NCBI GenBank assembly: GCA_022393335.1
Contig: JAJEKB010021383.1
Location: 877,628-941,627 of the forward strand
DNA: 64,000 bases
Source: Macrotrachela quadricornifera
Lineage: Eukaryota; Rotifera; Eurotatoria; Philodinida; Philodinidae
Reading direction: 5' to 3'
This document shows positions 1 through 11,800 of this stretch, one piece after another. The number at the start of each line of letters is the position of its first letter. Position 1 is the first letter of the stretch. The position numbers and the translations under genes are program-made. The notes below the pieces were generated by a model. The model was not told where the DNA came from and made no database searches. It saw only the letters and a list, made by a program, of their open reading frames with translations.

Positions 1-3000
1 TGAAAAAATTGTTTTTTTTTTTGATGGATTCATAATCAGTAATTCAAGCTCTATTAAATAATGTGAAAAAATTTTTACATGAAATTTTGTATTGTGAGCA
101 TTTTATCTAAAGATGGATTTCGATTTTTTAATGATGATAGTATTGTATTATGTTTGGTAATAGAGATTAATTCTTAATATTCCCAACAAAATATGGCTAA
201 GGTAATTTTAATTTTTTGTATCTAATCAATAAAGTATGCTAGGTCATTTATTGAAGATGAATTATTAAAGATTATTGTTCATGAAAACATATAATATAAT
301 CTCATATCCATCAATACGAATAGTTTTATTAAAAATTGGAATCATTATTACACAATAATAATTTTCATAAAGTTGTTGTTTAATAAAAACTATCTGATGA
401 TTTATGTAAAATATCTTATAATTCAATAATAGGAGATTTCTTTTAATACAAAATGGAATTCGTTTCTTGCAAAGTGCGACTATTTATTATGCATAAACTG
501 TTATTCTTTCAACGAATAATTATAGAATTATATCCGATTCACACAACAAGATCTTTAAATGGGTCATTTTCCAAAATGCATTTTTATAAAACTAATCATT
601 TCATTTCGTCTCATTAAACAGATACAAGACCTTATTTTAATACAATTTTTCTGTAGTTTTATGTGTAATCTTTCTAATAAAGTTCAAAAGATAGAAAATT
701 TTCATGAGCCAATCTTGTTAGAAGACGAATTGAAGCAATCGATGTCTCTCGTTTTACACCTCAAGTATTGCAGTAAAATACTTGCTACATTTTTTGAGAA
801 TTGCATAAACTATCTTTTGAAAAAAAACGATACAAGCATATCCATCAAAATACTGAGAGAAACATTTGTTCTGCCGTATACATTAGAAGAGAATTCTTTA
901 AAATTAACTGAAAATGCTTTAGCATCATGTCTTCTCTTACTAATAACAATAATAAGAATTTTATTAACTTTGGATAGTTCATGTTCATGAAATGTAATTC
1001 AAAGTATTCAAGAATTATATGTTAAGAATACAATATTATGTGAGTATTATATCGTTAATGATCTTATAACATATGATTTACAGTATACGACAAAAGTTTA
1101 AGCGAATTTATTATTTTTTTTCAGACAATTGTTTTATTAATTTTCTTTAACATTAAAAGGTAGTGATCCAATTTGAATGGTGATATAGATAGTAGGCGAA
1201 GTCAGCTACCTGATGATATATAGAACAAGATTCTACCTATGTATATAGATTTTTCATAATTAAGATAATTTTTTTTTTCCTATGCAAAAATATGTTTAAA
1301 TGTCTTCGAGTATTTCGCATTTATCTAACATTTTTCTTAAGGCAATCTGCACTTCCAAATCTCGGTTTTAGTAAAAGAATAATAAGCAAAATGAAAAAAG
1401 TGAGATCATCTCCTACGAATTCACTCTTATCACAAGTTTTATACACTATTGGAAATAACATTCAAAGCTAAAAAAAACTATTGTATTTGAATTTTGAATA
1501 CTACTGATTTTTCACGCCCTCATTATGTGTATGATACATCAAATAGCTCGCCTCTCCTACTATCTATAAAAAATTTCATAAAACATTTATCAAAAAAAGA
1601 AACAAATTCGCTTAAACTTTTTTCGTATATTGTATGTCTTGAAGAAGTTACATAATTAATTATTAAATTTCAATGTTGATAAAAAAAAGTTTTTCGTCGT
1701 TTTTTCTGAAGCTAAAACCGATAGAACATGACACTGTTATGTAGCTTTTTCATTTTGAATATGAAAAAAAAACTATTGGCACAAATTAATCGAAATTTCT
1801 TCTTAATTTTCTTGCAGAGATTTTCAAGACACATCTTTTATAAATAAAATTCAAGATTTTATCATTAATCGACGACAAGGTATATGCGAAATAAAGAATA
1901 TCGCAAAATTTTTGGTGTACCCGATAGATGATTTTATTATAATTTGTTCTTTCATATTTCACGTTTAATTTCGTTTTCTTTTTTGTCTTAATAATATTAA
2001 TTTTATTTTCTATGATTCAAATGGAGAACTAGTAGAAACAGATACTTTAACCCTTTAATGAGTGATGCATCATATATGCACCTCTTTTTTTCTCTTTCTG
2101 TTCTCTCGTACCCTCCTCCAATTGTTTACATTTAAGTCATGTTTCAAAAGGCTAAATTAAATGATATCAATAAATTTATATTTGTCATACTTCGTTCTTT
2201 TTTTTTATACGTAATCATGTATGTCATCTGGATTTTTTTCTCTTATAAAATGATAATAAAACAGGAAAAAAAGAATTAAATTTTGTAATAACATGAATAT
2301 TATTTATTACACAAAAAAATAAATATTGTATTAAATAGAAACACGTGCTTTTGTAAGTGCGAATGACGCCGTTAAATAAGAAGGAATGAATCGCAAAAAA
2401 GGCACAAGGTTTTTTCCTTTCTGTATGCTCTCAATGTTAATAATCTTTTTTACTCTTGTATATATCGTTACTCCATTCCTGCTGTTTTGCTTTTTTTTTA
2501 ATAACCTTATGTCACAAACGATTACGTCATCGGTTTTTTCCCTTATTTATGCGTACAAAATAACTGGTATGGTAACACTTTATAATATATAAAATGATGA
2601 TTCATTTTTGAAATGAATTTTATTTTGTACAATTATTGTTAATAAAATAATTGAAAATAATTTTTATTTAAATTTAATGTATTAATTGAAACTATATATA
2701 CATATATATATTCAAGGTCAAATATAACGTATTTCTTTATTGTTGTGTAATGTATCCTTACAAATATATAATATATTTTTACTTATAAGTTTGTACTTGA
2801 GTACAAAAAAAAAGGTAAAACAAAACAACTTTTTTTTCATGCATTAAATATTTTCATTCTTTCAACATACATTTTTTTTTCTCGATTGGAATGTTCCTTC
2901 TTTATCAGCATATATATATAGAGTAGTAATATGATTCATGTAAAAGCACATGAATAATATTGACTAAGGATAAAAACAGAAAAATGTTGACGATTACGAT

Positions 3001-3033
3001 TTGTTTTTTGTGTTCAATTTTAGATAATAGAAG
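1..3033. other. intergenic, no recognisable gene
   Basis: AT-rich sequence with many homopolymer runs. An open frame at 559-990 (+) has no family signature or splice context that I recognise. Nothing else stands out before the TRAF-like gene. Confidence 0.5.
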
Positions 3034-5691
3034 ATGGTGGGTTATAGAATACAAAATATTGATAATATCAATTCTGCGTATATTTGCTCTCACTGTTCGT
3101 TACTACTACGAGATGCTGTTCAATCAACTGAGTGTGGTCATCGTCTATGTCAATCATGTTTTGATGAGCAAGAAGGGTAAAAAAAAACTTTCTAGTAAAT
3201 TTTTTTGTTGTTATTTTTCTTTCTTTTTTTTATTAAGAGATATGATTAGTTGTTTTGGATGTCCTGAGAAAATATCTCGAGAACATGTAAGACTGTTTTT
3301 TTGTTCTTATTCTTAAGTTTTTAATTTTATTATTTTATTTATATTAGTTCAGAGCTGATCGAGCTTGTAGAAATGAAATGAAAAATTTAGAAATCACTTG
3401 CACCTATTGTAATTGGACAGGTGCATTAAAAAATTATGAAGTATGACTTTCTTGTTTTTTTTCTTCAATTATTTATATTTATTTTATAGAATCATCTTAA
3501 TCAAAATCATTCAAATCCTTCATGTAAATATTGTGAAGAAATATTTTCTTCAGTAAATGATCTTAATCAACATCAAAAATATAATTGTAATAAAATAATT
3601 CTTGATTGTCCATTAAATTCATTGGGATGTGAAGAACAAGTAAATTCGAAATAAATTCTTTTTTTTGTCTTTTCATATATATTTTTTTTCTTTCATATAT
3701 AGTTCTCTCCTGCTAATCGTTTACAACATTTATTAAGTTATCAACATCAGTTAATTGTATCTAATTTTGTTTGTCAAAATTTGACGAAAAATCTTAATCC
3801 TTTAGTAAATAATTTTAAAAATCATTTAGAAGAAATTTATAGAACAACTAATATTCTATCGGATGGTATTCGAGAATTAAATAATGATATTGAACGTCTT
3901 AATAGTGAATCTATTCAGTATCAAAATACATTACAACCTATTGTTGATGATTTACGAACAATTCAAAAAACTAATGATGAACAGAATATTTATATTGATA
4001 AAATGAAAATTGATCAAGAAACTTTTAATCAAGATATTTTATTTATGAAACAACAATTTGAAAATATGACATCAAATTCTTATGATGGAACATTATTATG
4101 GAAAATAACAAATGTTAAAGAAAAAATAGGTTAGTTAATTAAATTCTTTTTTATTAATATGTGTACTCATTGAATTGTATTATAAGATGAAATATAATAT
4201 GACTATGCAATGATTTGTATTACTAAATTCATAGTTTATATCATTAGAGCGGTTTTTTTATTAAGATAATTTTTATAGCTTCAACGTGCATCATAATTAT
4301 CTTGTCCCCATCTTACATAATCTAGTCTATATGAAGTCTTGATGTAGGCTAAATTTTAGATCAAAAATCGACAGTACGGGTTTGCTGAATATATCGAATT
4401 ATATAAGGAAATATACTTCAAAAGTCAGTATCTTGACAATAAAGGCACGAAGAAATGAATCATTTTCAGATTTCTCATACTTTATTAAGATCTAAATAGC
4501 TGGAACATCTAAGTACGTTCCCTCATAAGTCAAAAAAAAAAAGTAAGACCTTGCATGTCAGATAGGATCTTATGAAACTCATATATGAAATCCTACTACA
4601 AGATGTTTGAAAGATTTTACGGTCATAAGATTGTATCGTTTGGTTGTTTTACCTGAGAAGATGTTTATATTTCTTATTATCAAATCATATATAAATCATT
4701 ATTAAGTTAATTCAATATAAAAAGATTTTGTACAGTATAGAAATCATTTTCATGAGATATTTTAACACATATTAATAAATAGTGCTTCTTTCTGATCGAA
4801 TATGACTTGACTTATATAAAATCTGTATCATATTATTTCAATCACTTTATAACCTGTAAAAGCTTTTCACTAGAAAGATTTAATGAAAATTGCTATCGTC
4901 ATATCATATACAATACAAAATAAATGATTGAATTCACATGTTTACTTACGAGAAAAAGCAAAAATCTATATCTTAATATATGTTTTAAAGAAAATTTATA
5001 AGTTATATAAATTCTTCTTTTTCATTTAGCTGCGTCTCAGTCTGAAACACCAGTATGGATCTATTCATCACCTTTTTATACATCACCTACTGGTTATAAA
5101 ATGTGTCTTCGTCTTAACTTAAATGGCGATGAAGATGCTCGACAAACTCATATGTCATTATCTTTCATTCTTATGCGTGGTGATTATGATGCTATTCTGC
5201 AGTTTCCATTCTGTTTTAAAATATTATTTTATTTATTCGATCAAACTGATCAACAAACACATATTGCTCATGTTTTGATACCAGACGTAGTATCAAATAA
5301 TTTTCAACGATCTCAATCAGATATGACTGTTGCTGGTGGAATATTAAGATTTGCTCCTTTGACAAAATTTCAACAAGAAAATAATCCATATATTATTGAT
5401 AATACAATGTTTATTAAAGCTATGATTCTTTTTAAAGAAATACCACAAACAGTTTTATCTTATGCATTAAATCTTCATCCAGGATACACAATTCAAAATC
5501 AATTTACTATGATTCAAGAAGAAACTGAACGACAAAAACAAATATCAAATTCTTCAACAACGAATAATACGATGAATCAATCAATGGATATGGATTTACA
5601 ACAGAATAATATAGTATCGAATATATCTTCAGATAAAAAAATTGAAAATACTAATTCGAATAATAATGATAGACGTCGAATAAAGAGATGA
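3034..5691 (+). CDS. TRAF-like RING / zinc-finger / MATH protein (6 exons)
   Basis: Joined exons 3034-3176, 3238-3286, 3348-3440, 3490-3639, 3703-4129 and 5030-5691 give a continuous frame of about 507 aa. All introns are GT-AG; the first four are 49-63 bp and the fifth is 900 bp. The N terminus is a RING finger: CSHC at residues 18-21, then ECGHRLCQSC. TRAF-type zinc-finger segments follow (CFGCPEK, CTYCNW, CKYCEE, CPLNSLGCEE), then a polar helical stretch likely to form a coiled coil (about residues 150-285). The C terminus is a MATH/TRAF domain (SPFYTSPTGYKMCLRL, HMSLSFILMRGDYD). TRAFs are cytosolic trimeric adaptors and E3 ligases downstream of TNF/Toll-type receptors. The last ~45 residues are Asn/Ser-rich and unconserved-looking. 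ATG 3034 lies just before the RING, as is normal for short TRAFs. The long intron 4130-5029 shows no gene. A polyadenylation-like AATAAA lies near 5822. Confidence 0.9.
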
Positions 5692-5953
5692 TAAAAAGTA
5701 TTTTTATTATGTAATTAACGAAAATAATATTATTCATGCGATAATTTTAAAAACTAGGTTCATTTTCATAAAGACTGAACCCTGTTTTTGTTTGTTAATT
5801 TCATATATTTTTTTTGCTGTAAATAAATAACCATCAAGAATATGTTTTAGTTCTTGAATATAAATTAAGAATCAATTATACATATCTACTTGATAAAATA
5901 ATATAAGCTACAGATGTTTTTTGCTTTAACAAACGATATGCTAATGTAAGAGG

Positions 5954-6204
5954 GATCCACGAAAAAAAAAAAATTTATCTCGTTTTACTTTTAGTCATTT
6001 TAGGTCCTTTTAAGTCTCTTGACTTCATTTAATCCCTTAAGTCCTTTTAGGTCTCCTTAATTTAAGCGAATCTAAAGGAACTGAAAATACTAAAAGGCTA
6101 CAAAGACTAAAAGTATTGAAGGAATTAGAGAAAGCGTAAGTCATAAAATGTTAAGTATCGTTTATGGAAAAGTAAAACAGGATAAATTGAATTATTCGTG
6201 GATC
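5954..6204. repeat. imperfect hairpin / MITE-like inverted repeat, 251 bp
   Basis: The left end starts GATCCACGAA and continues through an A-run to TTTATCTCGTTTTAC. The right end is the inverse: GTAAAACAGGATAAATT then TTCGTGGATC. The interior continues as an imperfect palindrome: pyrimidine-rich TCCTTTTAAG motifs on the left, CTAAAAGG motifs on the right. No ORF. A non-autonomous DNA element is likely; the target duplication is not clear. Confidence 0.6.
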
Positions 6205-6479
6205 TATGATCTCAGGTTGAAATTCAAAAATATATTTTTTTCGGAAAAGCGGACCTCTATAAAGAGAATCTACTGAGAAGTCACAATCACGACCAAATCT
6301 CATCGAGAGCAGAAATTCTTTGGCAGTTACGCTAGTCCAGTGGCTCCCTACATATGGTCAAAATATGGAGTCAAACGGAGCAGATCACTTGGGAATGTTC
6401 TCTCGTTAGGAGTTAGGAGAAAATGGTTTGACTTGGTGTGTCATCAATTGACAAATGCTGATATTGTCGATTTCAATTC

Positions 6480-6885
6480 TTTCTTTTCTGTTTTCAGCAA
6501 ATAGGATGCTAATGAACATGTTAGAAAACTTGTTGAGGTGGACGAAGAAACAGGAAGCCGATAAGTCTTTGATGGAGAAAGTGTCAATTTTGTTAATCTC
6601 TTATTGCCATTAATGGACATTTATGCGAATTTGAACGTGATATAAAATAACTCTATCAATGACTATCTTAACAATGATTGATCTTTCTATGTTTAAAAAA
6701 GAAAACATTGAAAGAGAAATAAAACTTCGTTCTAATCGTCTATTTTATTCGCTAATATTCTTCTGATATCTGGAAAACATGTGTACTTCTTCGAAAAACT
6801 TTGATTGTGAGAAAAGCCTAATTTCTCCATGGTGGACACTTTTGAAAAGTCCGAAGGGTGTCCACTATACAGATGTTTTACTGTA
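6480..6885 (+). mobile_element. pogo/Tigger-like DNA transposon remnant (3' end)
   Basis: A decayed frame near 6520-6618 encodes NMLENLLRWTKKQEADKS, similar in pattern to the C-terminal helix of Tigger/pogo transposases (ALxxLLxWxxxQ). About 230 bp downstream the sequence ends in a pogo-type terminus. Read from the outer end it is TACAGTAAAACATCTGTATA followed by GTGGACACCC, next to a TA dinucleotide (6884-6885), and with an inner copy of GTGGACAC. I found no matching 5' terminus, so the element is 5'-truncated or rearranged. No intact transposase. Confidence 0.5.
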
Positions 6886-8291
6886 GATTGGAGCTTTTAC
6901 TGAGTGACTAGTATATAAAAATTCAAAGTCAGTCTTATATCATCTAAATAGTTTTACTCATTTTTGAAGTATTAACAACTTAATTAACGATTTTTAAATT
7001 TATTTAAAATATAGTTTTCACAATAGATAATTTATTAAGTTTTAGATATGTATGAATTTGATGTTAGAGCAATAACACTGTATCAGAATAGATTTTTTTC
7101 TTGTACTCTCCGATTTATTTCGTATGTACACTTAACAAATATAATGAAGAATATAAGAGAAAAATAATTAAAACATACTGAGAAAGAGAAAATAAACATT
7201 TCTTCTTTTCTCCTTTCTTTTTATTTGTTCTTGGTTCCCATCATCAGATGATTTTTTCTTGCTTGCTGTGTTTCTATGGTGTCTCATTCTCATTATGAAT
7301 ATCCATAAAAATATAACATTTTTTTTCTTCTATTGATTTTTTATGCCTTGTAATGTAAACTAATCTGGCCTATATTTGATGTTTGATCAGTCACTAGGCA
7401 CCTTTCACTTCTTATTGTGCGTGTACATAGTGAAGAACGTGCTATGGTGGTTGTCATATGAAATTACTCCATTTCTTTCTTTAATATCATCAGTTTGGAT
7501 GTCTATCTGAATAATATGTATTTGCATATTATCGGTTTTAATGATTAATAATACGATTTCATACTCACTATCATTTCTGTAATAGTTTAAGTCAAAAGAA
7601 TCGTAACTATTGCAGAGTTGTTTTTCAAAAGATGAACAGTTCCTAAAAGTTATGTGGACTGATATCGTTCCATATTATATTCACCGTTCTTTTTGAATGA
7701 AATGGTCTTAGTAGAAACAGCAGTATAATGAAGACAAATTATCAATTTACATAACGTTGACCTTCAGCTACAACAAAGGTGTTTATTGAGACAACAATGT
7801 AGCGGTGGGTGTTTCTTTCGGAGAATTTCAATGTCCATGGAGTAATACCTCGAAAGTAAATGATCCTTACAGACTAGCAACAATAATTATAAGCTAGTAT
7901 ACAGCAAGAGTAGTGATATTCAAAATATTTTTGAATATAATCGCAGCGACAGTAGCAGATTTTCAGTTGTGATCAGCGTTATGGAGTCAAAATAAACTTT
8001 TTTTTAAAGAGAATTCTTCGAAAGCTAGGGTTCTTGGAACTCAAATTTCTGAAAATGTTATCGATCAATACAGTATGATCTCGCTTTTGTTTTTTTTAAT
8101 AACATATTTACACATTCTTCACCTCAGACTATCATAATTTCAATTCAATTCGAGAGAATTTTAATTTTTTTAATTCTTCTCTCAAGCGTTCTCACAATAT
8201 TCATTTAATCAAAATAATGATATAAAGTAGGTATAAATCTTATTTCAGATTACTCTCATCGTTGTCTATTACGAAAAAAAACATATAAGAA

Positions 8292-8853
8292 ATGGCTAAT
8301 ACCAAAGGTGTTGAAGCACTTAAAGGCACTTGGGACTATGTATACTCATTATTATTTATCTATATTATATCTTCTTCTATCTTTAGGTCGACGAGAACAA
8401 TATGAATGCGTTCATGAAGGAGATTGGAGTCGGAATGGCTATGCGTATGATGGCTAAAGGTTTAAAACCTCGAGTTATCATCAGTGAGAATGATGGCAAG
8501 TGGACTCTGCGATCAGAGAATTCACTGAAAACGACATCGCTTGAGTTTACACCAGATGTAGAATTTGAGGATACAACAGCTGATGGACACGAAATCAAGG
8601 TCTGTCATTTTATCTCTTGATCCTTTTCACCCAGTTTCTTTAGACAATCATTCGATTTAAAGATGGTGCGTGGGAACACACAACGCGTGATAAGGATGGA
8701 AAAGAATGGGTAGCGACTCGTTATGTAAATGATCAAGGTCAACAACAACTTGTAAGCTGTCTTATATCTCTCTTTGTCTTTTATACTTGTTTTCTACAGG
8801 ATATGAAATGCGGTTCAGTGGAAGCTCATCGTTGGTTCAAGCGCATTGGATAA
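8292..8853 (+). CDS. fatty-acid-binding protein (cytosolic lipocalin-fold), 4 exons
   Basis: Exons 8292-8339, 8387-8599, 8644-8751 and 8800-8853 join to 140 aa, the usual size for the family; introns are 44-48 bp. The N-terminal KGTWDYVDENNMNAFMKEIG matches the family signature G-T-W-x-x-V-x-x-x-N-F-x-x-[FY]-M-K. GVGMAMRMMAKGLKP and the EFTPDVEFEDTTADG segment are the helix-turn-helix lid and strand D/E region. The exon pattern (short first exon, long second, ~108-bp third, ~54-bp fourth) is the ancestral metazoan FABP layout. The C terminus reads AHRWFKRIG rather than the usual R-x-Y-x-[KR], so the second carboxylate-binding residues are partly changed. Such proteins carry fatty acids or retinoids in the cytosol. 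No signal peptide. Stands alone between long gene-free stretches. Confidence 0.93.
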
Positions 8854-11800
8854 TCAACAATAATAATTGCAAGTACAATTCAAACCAAAAGGACTTCCTT
8901 ATTTTTAGTTTTATCGAACTTATGTGCTTGTACGACGATTTTGTCAGCTAGAGTAGTGATTAGACTTTAGTAATATGGTTAGCATCAAAATGTACGAAAC
9001 AATACTTTAGAAGTGGAAGTTTTAAAACTTAACGAGATACACGTATTTTGGTTGTCTTTGAATAAATTGTCAATGTGACAGATTTTTATGACAATCTCTA
9101 AATATTTTATCCTGAAGTCCAATACTCTAAATCGATTCTTTTCTTTAAAAAAGAAACCAGAAATATGCACTTCTTTGTGAAGAATTTTCTTTAGTCTAGG
9201 TGTCAATGTATATTCTCATGAAAAACAAAAATAAAATAATCGGGAAAAAATGTGAAGAAATCTATTCATTTGGAACGATTTTCAAATTAAAGTGTCCATA
9301 TAAGTAGATACTAGTTTCTTATGAACTGTATGTTGAAGATTATTTTCCTTAAATAAAATTATTTGAATTTCAAATATAGATTTGTTGATATTCTTGATAC
9401 CAAATTTAGTGAGATACAATCATACATTACCTTGTATGCATAACCCAATATGGGGAGTATTATTAAAAAGTTTTAATACATATCCTGGTTGAGCATTTGT
9501 GTTCATTGAATGGTCCAGTTTAAATAGCAACATTAACATTTTGACTACAGATATGTATTTTCTGATCTCGAGCAGACATTTGCTATTGTATTAATTTCTT
9601 TGATAAATTAGTGGTTGAGGGTGGATTTTGTAGAAAAGTTTGCTCGTTCAGTATGTATAATTTCAAATATGTCACAAATCTTCACTATTAATTAATTTGG
9701 CAAATACACAGACCAGAATCAGTTTAGTTCTGTTTGATACCATAGACCTACGATATATTTTAAAATATATACACTAAAATGGCAAACTTTTCTCTATAAA
9801 GTCCACGATCAAATAATTTCTTTATTTATTGCAAATTTTATATCCTTATTCTTAGAGTAGCCATGCATTGAACTTGGATACATACCAAAAATCTGTGGTT
9901 CAGTTATTTTACGTCCTTGTAACAACAAAAAACCATAATAAAGTGTATGAATTGAAACTTATTTTATAAAGATTTCCTATACGGAAAACTTCATTCTGAT
10001 CAATTCCGTATGAGTAATTCACTTAATGAGGAAATGATAGAAGAAAATGAAATACTCAATGAATGAATCCGCGTCTAGCATGATTCATTTTTTTTGTAAT
10101 TCAATCCGATTCGAGCTTAAAGATAATTTTTGACAAAGTAAAATGCAGAGATTAAAAATCATTTTGGTATCAATCGATGATTTTGATCTCCGAAACTCGT
10201 AAGAAAGATACAACGCAATAACCATTTTCTGTCAGAAAGAATAGGTAATTGATCGGAACTCACCGAAAGAAATTTTAGATTTTCCATTCCGGAATACTGC
10301 TTCCATGTTTCATCGACTTTTCTTTGTATTTCTATCGGAATCAGTCCGTATGTCTCGGCCTGAAAGAGAATCTATGCAAGCTCTTGCAATATTCAAAGTT
10401 TCGAAATCACTATCTCATCTAGAATTGTTGTTTGTTCCATGTGAAATTCAAAAATAGTGAATTTCTTTTTGATCCGATTCAAGCTCAGAAATCGTTTTAG
10501 TGCTTTAGATCTCAACTTTTCGAAATAAAGAAAAAAAAATTGATTTTCTTACAATGTGAGGTAATCAAGTCCCCATTTAGGCACGAGATTTTCTTAATTT
10601 CACTGAATCCTATTCATATATAAAACCTCGAGAATCATAGTCAACCATGAACTATTGAATTATTGATCATTATTTAAAAAGTTATTGTCCAATGACTTTT
10701 TTTGAAGATAATTATAAATGTCTACTCATCAAAAGGATTCTTTTAAAAATTTGCTTACTGATTTTTATACATGAGTCAAAGATAAAGCTCATTATTTTAT
10801 ATAACTTAAGTAAACAAGTGGTTATACCACATCCTATCACTGTATACCAATGCTGTATTTAAGTTCTATAATAGAACGGAAAATGACCATATTCAAATTA
10901 AAATAGTGAAATATGGCATGTATTCTGACATTAGAATGAATGACTCGAGCCTAATTAATAATTACATCTAAATGTCACTTTTGAATGCAGATATTAATTC
11001 AAAAAAGACTAGAACAGATGTGATGATCCAATGTATTCTGTCTATTTACTTTTATCAAATAAAACTGAATCTACATTCAACAAATCGTCTGAATTTTAAA
11101 TTATTTCAATCTGATCATATGCACTAACCAGTAAAATTCTTTTACATACTATTTTAAAAATATTTCTTACCTGGAAAAAACCAACAAATGATTGAAAGAA
11201 AAAAAGAACGAAAAAGAAAAGTATATAAGACAAAACTGAATCATTCGAATGACGACATTTACATTTATTTACTAAACTTTATTGATGACTCATCGAAAAG
11301 ACCTTGTCTGTAATACTTAAAAAAACGATTTTTTGTTAAAGTACAATATTCATTTTTAAATTTTGTCAAACTTCAAACCAAAAAAAACACACAAATAAAA
11401 ATTATTTGTCTAAACCCTCAAGATGTCATGTTCTCAATGTTTGAACACCTTGTTTTTTTTTCAACCACATGGTTTGTTCTTTCATACAGGAATAGAATTT
11501 TTTGCGTTCTACTAAAACATACATATTTGATGAATAAAAAAAATCACATTCTTTCATTTGATAATTCAATCTAAGAAAACAATCGTTTTATTTATTTGAC
11601 ATATTAACAAAATTAAATTTATCAAAGTTATTAGATTTTAAAATACACTATTGAAAACCCGTAATAAAGTATTGATTCAAAGTGACACCATCAACATACA
11701 TTCGATTTACTTCAATCAATAAAACATCATGCGTTAAATACAGTCACATTTTCATTTTTTTTTCTTCCTTTTTGTCTATTGCGTTTTCGTATATATTCTC

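Larger units (their letters stand above)
5692..8291. other. intergenic with two decayed mobile-element pieces
   Basis: Contains a hairpin element (5954-6204) and a pogo/Tigger-like remnant (about 6480-6885), listed separately. From 6886 to 8291 I see only AT-rich non-coding sequence, including the FABP promoter region. No ORF there is convincing. Confidence 0.5.

Noticed and set aside
559..990. 143-codon open frame on + with hydrophobic ends
   Set aside because: No family motif, no signal for splicing and low-complexity AT-driven residues; not enough to call a gene.
10100..10500. Direct repeats around ATCCGATTC
   Set aside because: Only about 20 bp match and the rest diverges; may be chance or a very old repeat.
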